A stretch of DNA of 64,000 bases from DATKMK01 sp035541895 (GTDB taxonomy: Bacteria; Desulfobacterota; Binatia; HRBIN30; JACQVA1): positions 1 to 64,000 of the forward strand of contig DATKMK010000098.1 in the NCBI GenBank assembly GCA_035541895.1, read 5' to 3'. Numbering within the stretch: the first letter of the stretch is position 1; each line of letters begins with the position of its first letter. This document shows, piece by piece, positions 25,040 to 33,354 of this stretch. Both the position numbers and the translations under genes were made by a program. Under the pieces are notes generated by a model. The model searched no databases and was not told the origin of the DNA. It saw only the letters and a list, made by a program, of their open reading frames with translations.

Positions 25040-28000
25040 CGGATGATGTCCTCGAGTGACAGCATATCCTTCTCGTGTGCGCCTGCGTCCGGACCCTCGA
25101 GCGGCGCCAGCGCCGGAATGTTCTTCAGCTCGTCGTTGCCCAAGAACGGCCGGCACTGGAAGAGCCATAGCTTACCGTCTTTGAAACCAAACTCAATGTC
25201 CCAGGGTCGTGGTTTGCCCGCCGGGTCGTGCACCGGCTCGAAGGTCTGGGAGATTTTCTGTCCCGCTGCGATGATCTGCTTGAGCTCGTCCGGCGCGAGG
25301 ACGGTGTCCTTGCCGGTCGCGGGCACAATCGCGCTGCCGCCGCCGGGCAGCAGCTGGTTCCTCCAAGGGGACTTGAAAAGCGACAGCAGCACGACGTCGT
25401 TCGGCGACCACAGCAACGTCTCCGCCGATGTCCCATCCACCGCACCACCCACGCCTTCGGAGGTGGCGACGGTCATTTTCGCAGGGTCGCCGGTGTTGAA
25501 GTCGGCGGTCACCAGCACACCGGATTTGTCGTTCGGCACCGATTCCAAGATGACCACGGATGAGAGCACCCACAGCGGATCGTCAATCAGTGTCTGGCGC
25601 CAGGAGAACGAACGGAACTCGAAGGGCGAGGCCCAGACTTCCTTCAGGCCCCCGTAGATGTCGTCGAGCGATTTGCGGTTGAACACGGTCAGATTGAGCC
25701 CGGCACCGTTGAAATTCTCGAGATCCTCGACGTTAGTATCGCTGCGCACGAAGCAGCCGACGCTCTGCGACTTGTCGTCGCTCTTCAGAAGGCCTTCGTG
25801 ATCGAGTCCGTCGCGGATGGCGTGTTTGAGTTGCGCAGACAGCGGCGCCTGGCGGATGGAGTAGCGAATGATGTCGAGACGCGGCGTGATCCAGGCGGCG
25901 AGGTCCTTCTCGCTTTTCTTGGCCGGGATCAAGACGTCGAAGAACTCCTTGTACGTGCGTTCGGCGAAATCGGGCAGCCGCTCGCCCGGCTGGGCAATGC
26001 CGAGGCGTTGCAGCGTCTCGGGCACCGCCACCGTCGCGTTCCGGTAATGGTCGTAGTACGCGCCGAACGGCACCACGATGCCGCGCGCCACATGGTCCGG
26101 AAAGAGGTGCTTCAGCTCGCCGAGATAGGCGGCCTTCGGACCGCAGAAATGCCCCGAGTCCTTGCGGCGGACCTCGTTCAGACCGATCGGCATGTTCTTG
26201 CTGAGGTCGATCTTGGCGCGGTCGATGTGCAGCCGCGGCCCGCCGCCCGCCAGGCTGCCGTCGGCGCGGCGCACCTGGTTGCGCGTGTATTCCTCGAACA
26301 CGGTGCGGTCCTGTGGCGTCATGGCCGAGGTCTCTTTGATGATGACGCGCCCCTTCGGGGTGACGATGAAGAAGACCAGGTGTCCATCGTACGGAGCGAT
26401 TTTCTGGTAGGCGCTCGGCCCGAGCACCACGTTCGGAATGCCGAGCGCCCGCGCGAGTAGTTGTACGTGAGAGAGGACGTTGCCCTCCCCCTGCGTGAGA
26501 ATGCCGGCGGCCGGGTCCAGATCCGCCGGCGTCTCGGGGAGCGCAACGATGTCGTCGCGGGTGTAGGAGAGATCCTTGGGCGCGACACGCAGGCGGCCGA
26601 AGGCGAGCCCAGGGTTGAGCGCGCGCACATCGGCATCGAACTCCGCGCCGAAGAGGTCATGCCGTAGGCGCAGGGGGCCGGCCGCATAGTCGTCGATACG
26701 CCGCGCCACCTGCGCATAGAGCAGCAGCGGAGAGCTGCGCAGAATGTCGTCTCTGATCGACGCCGTCTGCGGAAGCAAGAAGGTCCACTGGGCCCACACT
26801 TCGGCGAACGCCACCACGGCGTTGCTCTGCGCCCACTCCACGGCACGCTCGGCGGCCTGTAACTTTGCGGTGAATTCTTGGCGCGATGGTTTGGGAGCCG
26901 CCAGCAGGTCGTGCAGCGCGTCGACGGAAGCGGTGCGCTCGCGCTCACCGAGCAAACCGGTGCCGTAGGTGGCATCGGTGAGCGCGCTCAGCAGTTGCAG
27001 GTACTGCTTCACCGACAGACCCGTGCCGCCTTGCAGCAGATTGTTGCTCCGCTGTTGGATCACACCCGCCGCCGTAACATTGAGGTCGACGAGTCGGCGG
27101 GCGTCAGGAGCGGACGCCGTACGCGCCGCCACCGTCTGCCGGTCCAAAACCATCAGCCGACCCAGGGAGGAGACGGCGTTGACCGGATCAACGCCAGGCG
27201 CCGGTACGAGCGTGGATAACTGAGAGCGCAGGGCCGCGTCTTGGACCTCGGCGACCTGCGTTGTGAGCGCTCCCTCGCTGAGCGTGGTCAACTTGGCGAT
27301 CTCGGCAATCAGCTCGTCAACCTGATTCCGAATGGGACCCGGTGGCATCTGATCACGAAACGCGGCCAGCTGTGGCACCAAACCGGGAGAGATCTGATTG
27401 TGCACGGCATCGCGCAGCGGTTTGAACTTGGGGGCGGCGTTCTGGATGCGTACGGATAGGGCGCGCACCTTTTCGATCTGCCCGAGGTCGGCGCGCACGA
27501 AGTAGCGTTTCTGCATCTCGTAGGCGAGGAGGAAGTCGCGATTGTCGTTGAAGTCGGACGAGGTCAGATAGCGTTCGAAGAAGCTCGCCGATGCCGGCGT
27601 CTCATACTCGGCGCCGGAGAGGCCTCCGTACGCCTTGAGCTGACTGAGTTTGTGCTCGGGAGTGGTGTCGGTGAAATACTTCTCGAGGATGTAACCGCGC
27701 ACCAGGTCGTTGTGATCGGGGAAGCTGTCCCACAGATACAGATCGCGCGAGAAGATATTGGCGATGTACACACGCTGCTTCGCCAGCGCTTCTGCCCACG
27801 GCGCGCGGAAGGCGGCGCAGAAGAGGGCGTCCTTGCAGCCGATGTTCAGCGCGCCGCTGGCGCCGCGCACCGGGATCTTCCTGCCGTCCGGGCAGACACA
27901 GACGTTCTCGGTGTAGGGCCCCTTGAGCTTCGCCGTACACAGCGCAAAGTTGTCGCGCAGGATCTTCTGGTCCTTTGCCTCCAAAGGGAGCGGGCGGAAC

Positions 28001-28068
28001 GCCGCAGCCGGCGGGGACACGGCGAGCACCGCGACCAGCACGCAGGCGATTGCCACGAGCCCTTTCAT
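25036..28068 (-). CDS. Secreted dikinase-like protein: phosphohistidine swivel domain then PPDK-type ATP-grasp
   Basis: A 1010-aa protein. The ATG at 28068 follows GAGGAGGAAACG and starts a clear signal peptide (to about residue 23). Residues 40-90 contain five to six cysteines. Residues 90-480 are mostly helical and unrecognised. Residues 484-580 match the PEP-utilising swivel domain, with the phospho-acceptor H534 in LSHVQLLARALGIPNVVL. Residues 640-985 match the PPDK/PEP-synthase ATP-grasp: CGPKAAYLGEL, CFVRSDTNVEDL, SGVLVTADFNTG and the terminal LWLFQCRPF. Swivel before ATP-grasp is the order found in glucan water dikinases, not in PPDK or PEP synthase. Activity outside the cytosol, where ATP is scarce, is unexplained. 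Confidence 0.85.
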   Translation of the reverse strand: MKGLVAIACVLVAVLAVSPPAAAFRPLPLEAKDQKILRDNFALCTAKLKGPYTENVCVCPDGRKIPVRGASGALNIGCKDALFCAAFRAPWAEALAKQRVYIANIFSRDLYLWDSFPDHNDLVRGYILEKYFTDTTPEHKLSQLKAYGGLSGAEYETPASASFFERYLTSSDFNDNRDFLLAYEMQKRYFVRADLGQIEKVRALSVRIQNAAPKFKPLRDAVHNQISPGLVPQLAAFRDQMPPGPIRNQVDELIAEIAKLTTLSEGALTTQVAEVQDAALRSQLSTLVPAPGVDPVNAVSSLGRLMVLDRQTVAARTASAPDARRLVDLNVTAAGVIQQRSNNLLQGGTGLSVKQYLQLLSALTDATYGTGLLGERERTASVDALHDLLAAPKPSRQEFTAKLQAAERAVEWAQSNAVVAFAEVWAQWTFLLPQTASIRDDILRSSPLLLYAQVARRIDDYAAGPLRLRHDLFGAEFDADVRALNPGLAFGRLRVAPKDLSYTRDDIVALPETPADLDPAAGILTQGEGNVLSHVQLLARALGIPNVVLGPSAYQKIAPYDGHLVFFIVTPKGRVIIKETSAMTPQDRTVFEEYTRNQVRRADGSLAGGGPRLHIDRAKIDLSKNMPIGLNEVRRKDSGHFCGPKAAYLGELKHLFPDHVARGIVVPFGAYYDHYRNATVAVPETLQRLGIAQPGERLPDFAERTYKEFFDVLIPAKKSEKDLAAWITPRLDIIRYSIRQAPLSAQLKHAIRDGLDHEGLLKSDDKSQSVGCFVRSDTNVEDLENFNGAGLNLTVFNRKSLDDIYGGLKEVWASPFEFRSFSWRQTLIDDPLWVLSSVVILESVPNDKSGVLVTADFNTGDPAKMTVATSEGVGGAVDGTSAETLLWSPNDVVLLSLFKSPWRNQLLPGGGSAIVPATGKDTVLAPDELKQIIAAGQKISQTFEPVHDPAGKPRPWDIEFGFKDGKLWLFQCRPFLGNDELKNIPALAPLEGPDAGAHEKDMLSLEDIIR

Positions 28069-28148
28069 CGTTTCCTCCTCGGCGGGTCGCGGGCGACTGT
28101 AGCCGAACCTCACGCACTTGCCCATGTATCTTTCGGCGCACACTCGCT

Positions 28149-29174
28149 ATGTCCCTGGGCAGGATGAAACGGGCGCGTACCGGGAGCGTGGCGCTCCTCC
28201 TCCTTGCACGCCTGATGAGCCCCGCGGCGGCGGATCCGTTGGCCCGCGATGCACGTGACTTCCTCGCTTCGATCCGCCCGTCGTCCGAGCTGCAGGCGTT
28301 TCTCGATCGGACCGTCGAGATTCTGGAAGCGGGCGACGCGAAGTTGCGAAGCACCGATGTGCGCATCGCGCTGCTCGACCTGATCCAGGAGGATGCGCCC
28401 CGGCTGGCGCACCGCAACGGCGAGACGCCGATCTATCCAGCCAGTGTGGTCAAGTTCGTCTATCTGATGGCGGCCTACGCGTGGCAGGAGACCGGAACCA
28501 CGCAGATCGACAACGACATGGATCGACTGTTGACGCAGATGATCCACAACAGCAGCAACCAGGCAACACAGCGGGTGTTCGCTCGCCTGACTGGAACCGA
28601 GCCGGGACCCGAGTTGTCGGGCGCGGCCTATCAGGTTTTCCGTGACCGCCGGCTCGCCGTCGATCGCTGGCTGCACACGTTGGGCGTCACCGATCTGCAT
28701 TGCGTGAATCCCACCTACGATGGCGATGGCGACTTGTTCGGACGAGACAAGCAGTTCCTCGCGGACGGCAGCGTTCCCGGTGGCCTGCCAAAGCACGCCG
28801 ATGAGTTCGCCAACCGCAACGCGATGACCGCCGTGGGCACCGCAAAGCTCTTGGCACTGCTGGCGACCGACCGCGCGCTCATGCCGGCTGACTCGGCTAT
28901 CGTCCGGCGGCGCATGCGCCGCGATCCTACCGAGCAACCATACCTCGCCCACCGCATCGCCGGCGGGGCCAAGCGTCTCCCCGACATGGAGATCGACTCG
29001 AAGAGCGGAACCTGGGGCCCGATATACGCCGACGCCGGCATCGTCCGCCACGTCTCCGGCCGCCAGCTTGTGCTGGTCGTCTTCACCGCCGGGCAGCCGC
29101 CGTACCGCGGCGACTTCATAGCGGATCTCACCTACCGCTGCGCGCAGCGCCTGCTGACCCCGGCGTCGGAGTAG
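28149..29174 (+). CDS. Exported class A beta-lactamase-like serine hydrolase
   Basis: A 341-aa protein with an N-terminal signal peptide (RTGSVALLLLARLMSPAAA). The serine beta-lactamase/PBP motifs are present in order: SxxK as YPASVVKFVYL, SxN as NSSNQAT, and KSG as SKSGTWGP. This fits a D,D-peptidase or beta-lactamase-fold hydrolase of the periplasm. The glutamate that activates water in true class A beta-lactamases cannot be placed with confidence. The gene is divergent from the dikinase-like gene, with 80 bp between starts, and probably shares its envelope function. An alternative start is at 28164. Confidence 0.8.
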   Translation: MSLGRMKRARTGSVALLLLARLMSPAAADPLARDARDFLASIRPSSELQAFLDRTVEILEAGDAKLRSTDVRIALLDLIQEDAPRLAHRNGETPIYPASVVKFVYLMAAYAWQETGTTQIDNDMDRLLTQMIHNSSNQATQRVFARLTGTEPGPELSGAAYQVFRDRRLAVDRWLHTLGVTDLHCVNPTYDGDGDLFGRDKQFLADGSVPGGLPKHADEFANRNAMTAVGTAKLLALLATDRALMPADSAIVRRRMRRDPTEQPYLAHRIAGGAKRLPDMEIDSKSGTWGPIYADAGIVRHVSGRQLVLVVFTAGQPPYRGDFIADLTYRCAQRLLTPASE

Positions 29175-29232
29175 CAGCACGCGTGCAGTTTCTCGCCAGC
29201 GAAGCGACGCGCGCCTATGTACGCGGCCGGCC

Positions 29233-29709
29233 TCACTTCAGCCGCACCTCGACGGCGTTGTCGATCAGGTGCAAATGCGGGCCCTCCCGCACGATCCATA
29301 TCTGGACAACCACGCCTTTGTCGTTGCCCAGGATCATTCCGCGATAGGATCTCGACCACGGGGGGCCTGCACCGCCCAAAGCGAAATCCGGCTCAGTAAC
29401 CCTGTACGTGCCGGTGAAGTCCTCGAGCTTGCCCAAGTTGTACACATTGCCTTTGACCGTAGCTTCACCAATCCCGAGGTCGGTGAGGCTCAGGTTCTTG
29501 ATCGAAAAGAGGTGGTCTTTGCCCTCGAAAGTCAGTGTGCCGTCGCCCCATATGACGCCTGCGCCGACCGCGACCGACTTGGTTGCAGCCTGAATCGTGC
29601 CGTTCGGTTGCTTCGCTTCGCGTGTCGTTGATTGGCCAGCAGCGGCAACGGCGAACGACATCAGTCCAGCGAGTCCGAGTAGCAGCGTTTTCCCGTGAAG
29701 CCGTCTCAT
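29233..29709 (-). CDS. Small exported protein of unknown function
   Basis: A 158-aa protein preceded by a strong AAGGAGG ribosome site. Residues 1-25 form a signal peptide (GLMSFAVAAAG). The mature part is rich in beta-strand-forming sequence with glycine turns (GVIWGDGTLTFEGKDHLFSI, GKLEDFTGTYRV) and ends HLIDNAVEVRLK. The layout recalls small exported envelope proteins in which a -GTLTF- core is followed by an -LEDF-GTY- block, but I cannot name a family. It converges with the serine hydrolase gene, 58 bp apart, and is separated by 312 bp from the next gene upstream on its strand. Confidence 0.65.
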   Translation of the reverse strand: MRRLHGKTLLLGLAGLMSFAVAAAGQSTTREAKQPNGTIQAATKSVAVGAGVIWGDGTLTFEGKDHLFSIKNLSLTDLGIGEATVKGNVYNLGKLEDFTGTYRVTEPDFALGGAGPPWSRSYRGMILGNDKGVVVQIWIVREGPHLHLIDNAVEVRLK

Positions 29710-30021
29710 CGTGTCGACCTCCTTTTCGCTCCTAATGCGTTCTTTCGATCGTGCGGCTTCTTGTCATCAAGCGCCGCATAGGTCCGAGACAAAGGCATTC
29801 ATGATGCGCTTGGTCTACATGTCGGAAATCCGCTCATGCTTCGCTTCCACGTTGGCATCATCTACCTCGTTCCCTTCCGTGTGTGCTCCTTAGGAGGCAG
29901 TAAGCGCAGTTCGCGTGCCAAACGATCAGGTGCGGCAAATCGGCGAACTGCGCACTCGGGCGGATCGGCAAGCGGAATGGACTGCTGGCTGGCCGTATCC
30001 GGGGACAGTGCTGTCGCACGC
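29710..30021. other. 312-bp intergenic region, no gene seen
   Basis: This gap is less GC-rich than its surroundings. It lies downstream of the DUF4056 gene and upstream of the small exported protein, both on the minus strand. The end next to 29709 holds the AAGGAGG ribosome site of the exported protein. No convincing coding frame, hairpin terminator or tRNA-like fold was found. Confidence 0.5.
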
Positions 30022-31275
30022 TCACGGCGCATCGGCGCCAGCCCCGAAGACGCGCGCATTTTCCGCGCGGATGGTCTCGATGATCATCGGGAAGTCCTCC
30101 TGCGTAACGAGCCGACCACCGCGGTGAGGGAGCGGGAATCCTGCCTGCACGAGCGTGTCGTCAACGTCGATTTCGACTGTCAGGTATTGGCGAAACGGAA
30201 CGCCCGCGAACCCGTCGAATACCTGCAGCACCAGCGGCGCTTCGGCATCGCGGCACGCCGCCAGAGGCGCCCCGGGACCACGGGCTCGCGGGCTCGCGTC
30301 CTCAATTCTCCAGGGCCGCAGGATGACGGTCTCGAACGGTCGTCGGCGCACCAGCGTCCAGTCCGGAATTCGCTTTGTGGAATCCCACCAGAGGCCGTCG
30401 ACCGCGCGCATCGCGGCGCCCGACTCGGCGGGGGGAACCGCAACGAGGCGCCGCAGCGTCCCTGCGATCCAGGCGTCCATGCTGAAGTCGTACTCCAGAT
30501 CGCTGGCCGCCTGCTTCGCCAGCACGATCGCGCCGGCAATCCGCACGCCGAGCTGATTCGAATAGAGATCCTCCGGCGAGAAGGCAGAGATCTTTTCCGG
30601 CCACTGCGGCACCGCCGCGTACCCGTACCACGTCGCGATTTCGTGCCAGACGGAGAGCTGGAACGCCGCCCATTCGGCACCGGCGACGGCGAGCTGCATG
30701 CGATCGTGCCGTCGGATCGCGTCCGCGGGAACTGGCCGCAGACGTATCCGTGTCGTCCCACCCTGGGGCGGTACACTCACGGTCGTGCCCGTCTCCAGTC
30801 CGCGTGCGAGTGCGGCGGCGACGGCGATGGTGTTGTCCGCATTGTCGCGGACGTGCGCGAGGTCGATGAACCCGCCGCGACACGTATAGACGAGCCCGTT
30901 GCGCTCGTCGTCGACGATGCCGCGCGGGTCGTCGGTGCGCATCGAAATGTAGCCGTTGTTGTAGCGATGGCGGCCCAGGTCGTCGGGATCGACGATGTTC
31001 GTGAGCTCCACCCCCGGGATCGGCACGCGGTGGATCTCGACCTTGAGGTCGACGCCGAACGCGCAGCACGGGCGCAACGCTTGGGGAAACGCGATGTTCG
31101 GGATGTCGGCGGGCTCGAGGCCGAGGCTCGCCTGCGAGGTCGTGTCACCGAGTGCGGCCGCGATGTCTGCATCGCGCGCGCGCACGCGACGGCCGACATG
31201 CCACCGATCGTGAGCGCAGGCGAGCAGCCAGGTCACGGCGATCGCACATCCGAGCGCCGCGCGCATGCGGGACAT
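30022..31275 (-). CDS. DUF4056-family lipoprotein
   Basis: A 417-aa protein from the start at 31275 (MSRMRAALGC), giving a lipoprotein signal ending AVTWLLACAHD. A longer in-frame start exists at 31365. The body has the DUF4056 signatures LRPCCAFGVDLKVEIHRVPI, NGLVYTCRGGFIDLAHVRD and ELSVWHEI-like FQLSVWHEIATWYGYAA, and a run of SPEDLYSNQLGVRIAGAI. The histidine/glutamate-rich WHEIATWYG block and HVRD look enzyme-like, but no activity is known for the family. It follows the uncharacterised protein at 31398-32861 by about 120 bp and may be part of the sigma-54 operon. Confidence 0.72.
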   Translation of the reverse strand: MSRMRAALGCAIAVTWLLACAHDRWHVGRRVRARDADIAAALGDTTSQASLGLEPADIPNIAFPQALRPCCAFGVDLKVEIHRVPIPGVELTNIVDPDDLGRHRYNNGYISMRTDDPRGIVDDERNGLVYTCRGGFIDLAHVRDNADNTIAVAAALARGLETGTTVSVPPQGGTTRIRLRPVPADAIRRHDRMQLAVAGAEWAAFQLSVWHEIATWYGYAAVPQWPEKISAFSPEDLYSNQLGVRIAGAIVLAKQAASDLEYDFSMDAWIAGTLRRLVAVPPAESGAAMRAVDGLWWDSTKRIPDWTLVRRRPFETVILRPWRIEDASPRARGPGAPLAACRDAEAPLVLQVFDGFAGVPFRQYLTVEIDVDDTLVQAGFPLPHRGGRLVTQEDFPMIIETIRAENARVFGAGADAP

Positions 31276-31397
31276 CCACGGTGCCGACCGGATGCTACGC
31301 AGGGCGCCGCCGCCGGAGGCGCCGGACGGGCACTTGCTGAACTCCCTCCGGCTGCCAGTATTCATAGTTCGCCAAGGCGGCACGCCGAGCTGACGCT

Positions 31398-32861
31398 CTA
31401 CACCCAACGGACCACCTGCCGCGCCCGCCGGATCACCGCGAAGCGCGCGATGACGCTGTCGCGCTGGTCGGCGACGTCGATGCTGACCAGGTCGCTGAGT
31501 CCGCCATAGCGCACGTCGCCGCCCACCAGCGCTCGCATATGGCCGTTTTTGAGAACTTGAAAGCCGTCGAAGTGCGTCCATTGCTGCTGGTGGCCCCAGC
31601 CGCGATCGCGACCGAGTCCGATGTACAGATCGAGTGGAATGCACACGAGGCGAAATTCGACCGGGTCGAGGAGGAGCCGTTCCTGCAGCACCCTGGCTCC
31701 GTGCTCGAGTAGTGCGGCTTCGATTTCGCGGCGGCAAAGAGCACGGCGGCGTCCGAGGCCGAGGGCGGATAGCAACTCGCCAGCGGGAGGTGCCTCCTGC
31801 GTTTCGGCAAAATCTTCGACCAGCACAGTCTCCGCGCTGAATGGGGGGATATAACGCGCGCCGCCAGAATTGATGAACGGGTTGAGCAGGAACTGGCCGA
31901 CGAGAACCTTCAGCGGCCCCGACATGGCCGAGGGAAAGCCGCTCTCGTCGACCAGGGCCTTCGCGCGTATCGTGCCTTCGTTAACGAGGTTGGTATCCGA
32001 TAGACTCGGCTGCCAGATGCGCGTCGTGACATAGTCGAAGAGCGCACCAGATTGCGGAGGCGGTTCCGTCCGTCCGAGCGAAAAGCCAAGCGCGCGTGCC
32101 CGCCTCACAACCTCCTCCGGAAACGGCGCTGAAAGGTCCACCGGGCTTTTGTACCCAGTGCGTGACACACCGGGGAGTGGCGTGTCCGACTGCGAACCCG
32201 CGGTCCGCGAGAGTTTCGGCTGCTGCGCCGAGAGCTGTTGCGCATAGTGCCGGAGCTGAGTGATATCGCCTTGTTCCGCCGCCTGCATCGCGAGCTGTTG
32301 GAGTTCTTGGATAGAGCTTGCGGAAGAAGGAGCGGCCGCAACATCGCTGGATGCCAATTTCAAGCCGGTAAAGAACGCTGCGCGGGACTCGTAGAGGTGC
32401 GCACGCGGCGCGTCGGCACGAGCCAGCAGTTTGAGTTTGGCAACCAGCGCCTCGCGCTTCGCTGCCAGTTCTTGACCGAAACCCGGCAGGAACGCGAATC
32501 CGGGCGAGAATGGATCGATGCTCACATCGTGAGTTTCGTAGACCGCCACCCCGAGCGTGCTGAGCGTTGCGTGTTGCGCGGCGTGGCGACGCAGCGCATC
32601 GACGCGCCCGGCCAGCGACGCGACCGCCGCCCAATCTTGTGCCGCCGTTGCGGCCCGGATGCGTTTGACCGCGGTATCGATCTCTGTCTGGACTCCGCTG
32701 AGGGCCTTGTACTCCGGCTCGGGGAAGACCGTGCCGAGTAGCTCGCGGGCACGCCGGAGGTAAAGGTCGCCATAGACTGTATCGGAAGCGCCGACGTCCA
32801 CGAGCATTTTGACAACCCCCGGGTCCGCGCTGGAAGCGTTGGCACTTGACGAATCATTCAT
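31398..32861 (-). CDS. Uncharacterised 487-aa protein of the sigma-54-linked operon
   Basis: The ATG at 32861 is preceded by GGAGGAGAGTCTCGT. There is no signal peptide or membrane helix. The first third is helical (DTAVKRIRAATAAQDWAAVASLAGRV). A low-complexity linker (SSDVAAAPSSASSIQELQQL) leads to a C-terminal half with mixed strands and several aromatic clusters (GARYIPPFSAETVLVEDF, WGHQQQWTHFDGFQVLKNGH). I recognise no family. It is 19 bp downstream of the STAS gene and shares the candidate sigma-54 promoter, so it may act with that STAS protein in a signalling or stress output. Confidence 0.68.
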   Translation of the reverse strand: MNDSSSANASSADPGVVKMLVDVGASDTVYGDLYLRRARELLGTVFPEPEYKALSGVQTEIDTAVKRIRAATAAQDWAAVASLAGRVDALRRHAAQHATLSTLGVAVYETHDVSIDPFSPGFAFLPGFGQELAAKREALVAKLKLLARADAPRAHLYESRAAFFTGLKLASSDVAAAPSSASSIQELQQLAMQAAEQGDITQLRHYAQQLSAQQPKLSRTAGSQSDTPLPGVSRTGYKSPVDLSAPFPEEVVRRARALGFSLGRTEPPPQSGALFDYVTTRIWQPSLSDTNLVNEGTIRAKALVDESGFPSAMSGPLKVLVGQFLLNPFINSGGARYIPPFSAETVLVEDFAETQEAPPAGELLSALGLGRRRALCRREIEAALLEHGARVLQERLLLDPVEFRLVCIPLDLYIGLGRDRGWGHQQQWTHFDGFQVLKNGHMRALVGGDVRYGGLSDLVSIDVADQRDSVIARFAVIRRARQVVRWV

Positions 32862-32880
32862 ACGAGACTCTCCTCCGAAT

Positions 32881-33180
32881 TCACGTGTGTCTCCGGAGGC
32901 GAACTGCCGGCCGGGCAAGCGGGAGGTGGAGTCGCTCGCACACGTCGCGCAGATACGGGTTGCCGGCGACGAATTCGGCTCCGAGCCGGCCGAACAGCGA
33001 TAGGACCTCTTCTCCCACGGAATCCACCTGTGTGACATCCGTCAGGTCCACGACCAATGGCAGTTCAGTGGTGCAGCGGGTCGCGAGCGTGCGGGCGTGC
33101 GCGGCATATTGGCCGCTGAGTTGCCCTTCGATCTTCATGACCAGCGTACTTGCCTGTCGCTGCATTTCCACGCGAAACAT
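32881..33180 (-). CDS. STAS-domain protein (anti-anti-sigma/regulatory type)
   Basis: A 99-aa single-domain protein, start at 33180 after GAGGGTGGG. It opens with a strand (MFRVEMQRQASTLVMKIEGQ) and carries the STAS core LPLVVDLTDVTQVDSVGEEVL. The usual phosphorylatable serine follows the conserved aspartate as V-D-S. The C-terminus LVAGNPYLRDVCERLH-like helix completes the fold. STAS proteins bind anti-sigma factors, kinases or transporters. It is the first gene downstream of the sigma-54 activator and its candidate promoter, so its expression is probably controlled by that activator. Confidence 0.8.
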   Translation of the reverse strand: MFRVEMQRQASTLVMKIEGQLSGQYAAHARTLATRCTTELPLVVDLTDVTQVDSVGEEVLSLFGRLGAEFVAGNPYLRDVCERLHLPLARPAVRLRRHT

Positions 33181-33234
33181 GACCCACCCTCTTCCATTGA
33201 GCGCCGTTGGGCGGCACGCCACTCCGAGTTGCGA

Positions 33235-33250
33235 TGCACGTCGAGTGCCG
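33235..33250 (-). promoter_or_regulatory. Candidate sigma-54 (-24/-12) promoter
   Basis: On the minus strand the site reads CGGCACTCGACGTGCA. It matches the -24 element (GGCAC) and the -12 element (TGCA), with the GG and GC doublets exactly 10 nt apart as required. Three of the informative positions deviate from TGGCACG-N4-TTGCA. Predicted transcription begins near 33224, giving a leader of about 44 nt to the STAS start at 33180. The activator with GAFTGA loop is encoded immediately upstream. Confidence 0.6.
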
Positions 33251-33354
33251 AAGGGGGGCGGCCTTCCGTGTTTCGATCGATGGCTCTCGGGCGGGGCAGA
33301 GAGAGAGCTTCGGGGGCATCGCTGCCCTTGGGCCGGCAGCCTGCCCGGATGTGG

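Noticed and set aside
29711..29893. 60-codon plus-strand frame in the 312-bp gap
   Set aside because: No ribosome site, low-complexity composition and no hydrophobic or conserved pattern; likely chance.
33314..33327. GGGCA-TCGC-TGCCC inverted repeat as an activator-binding site
   Set aside because: It lies just downstream of the sigma-54 activator stop and may equally be part of a terminator; position and sequence alone do not decide.
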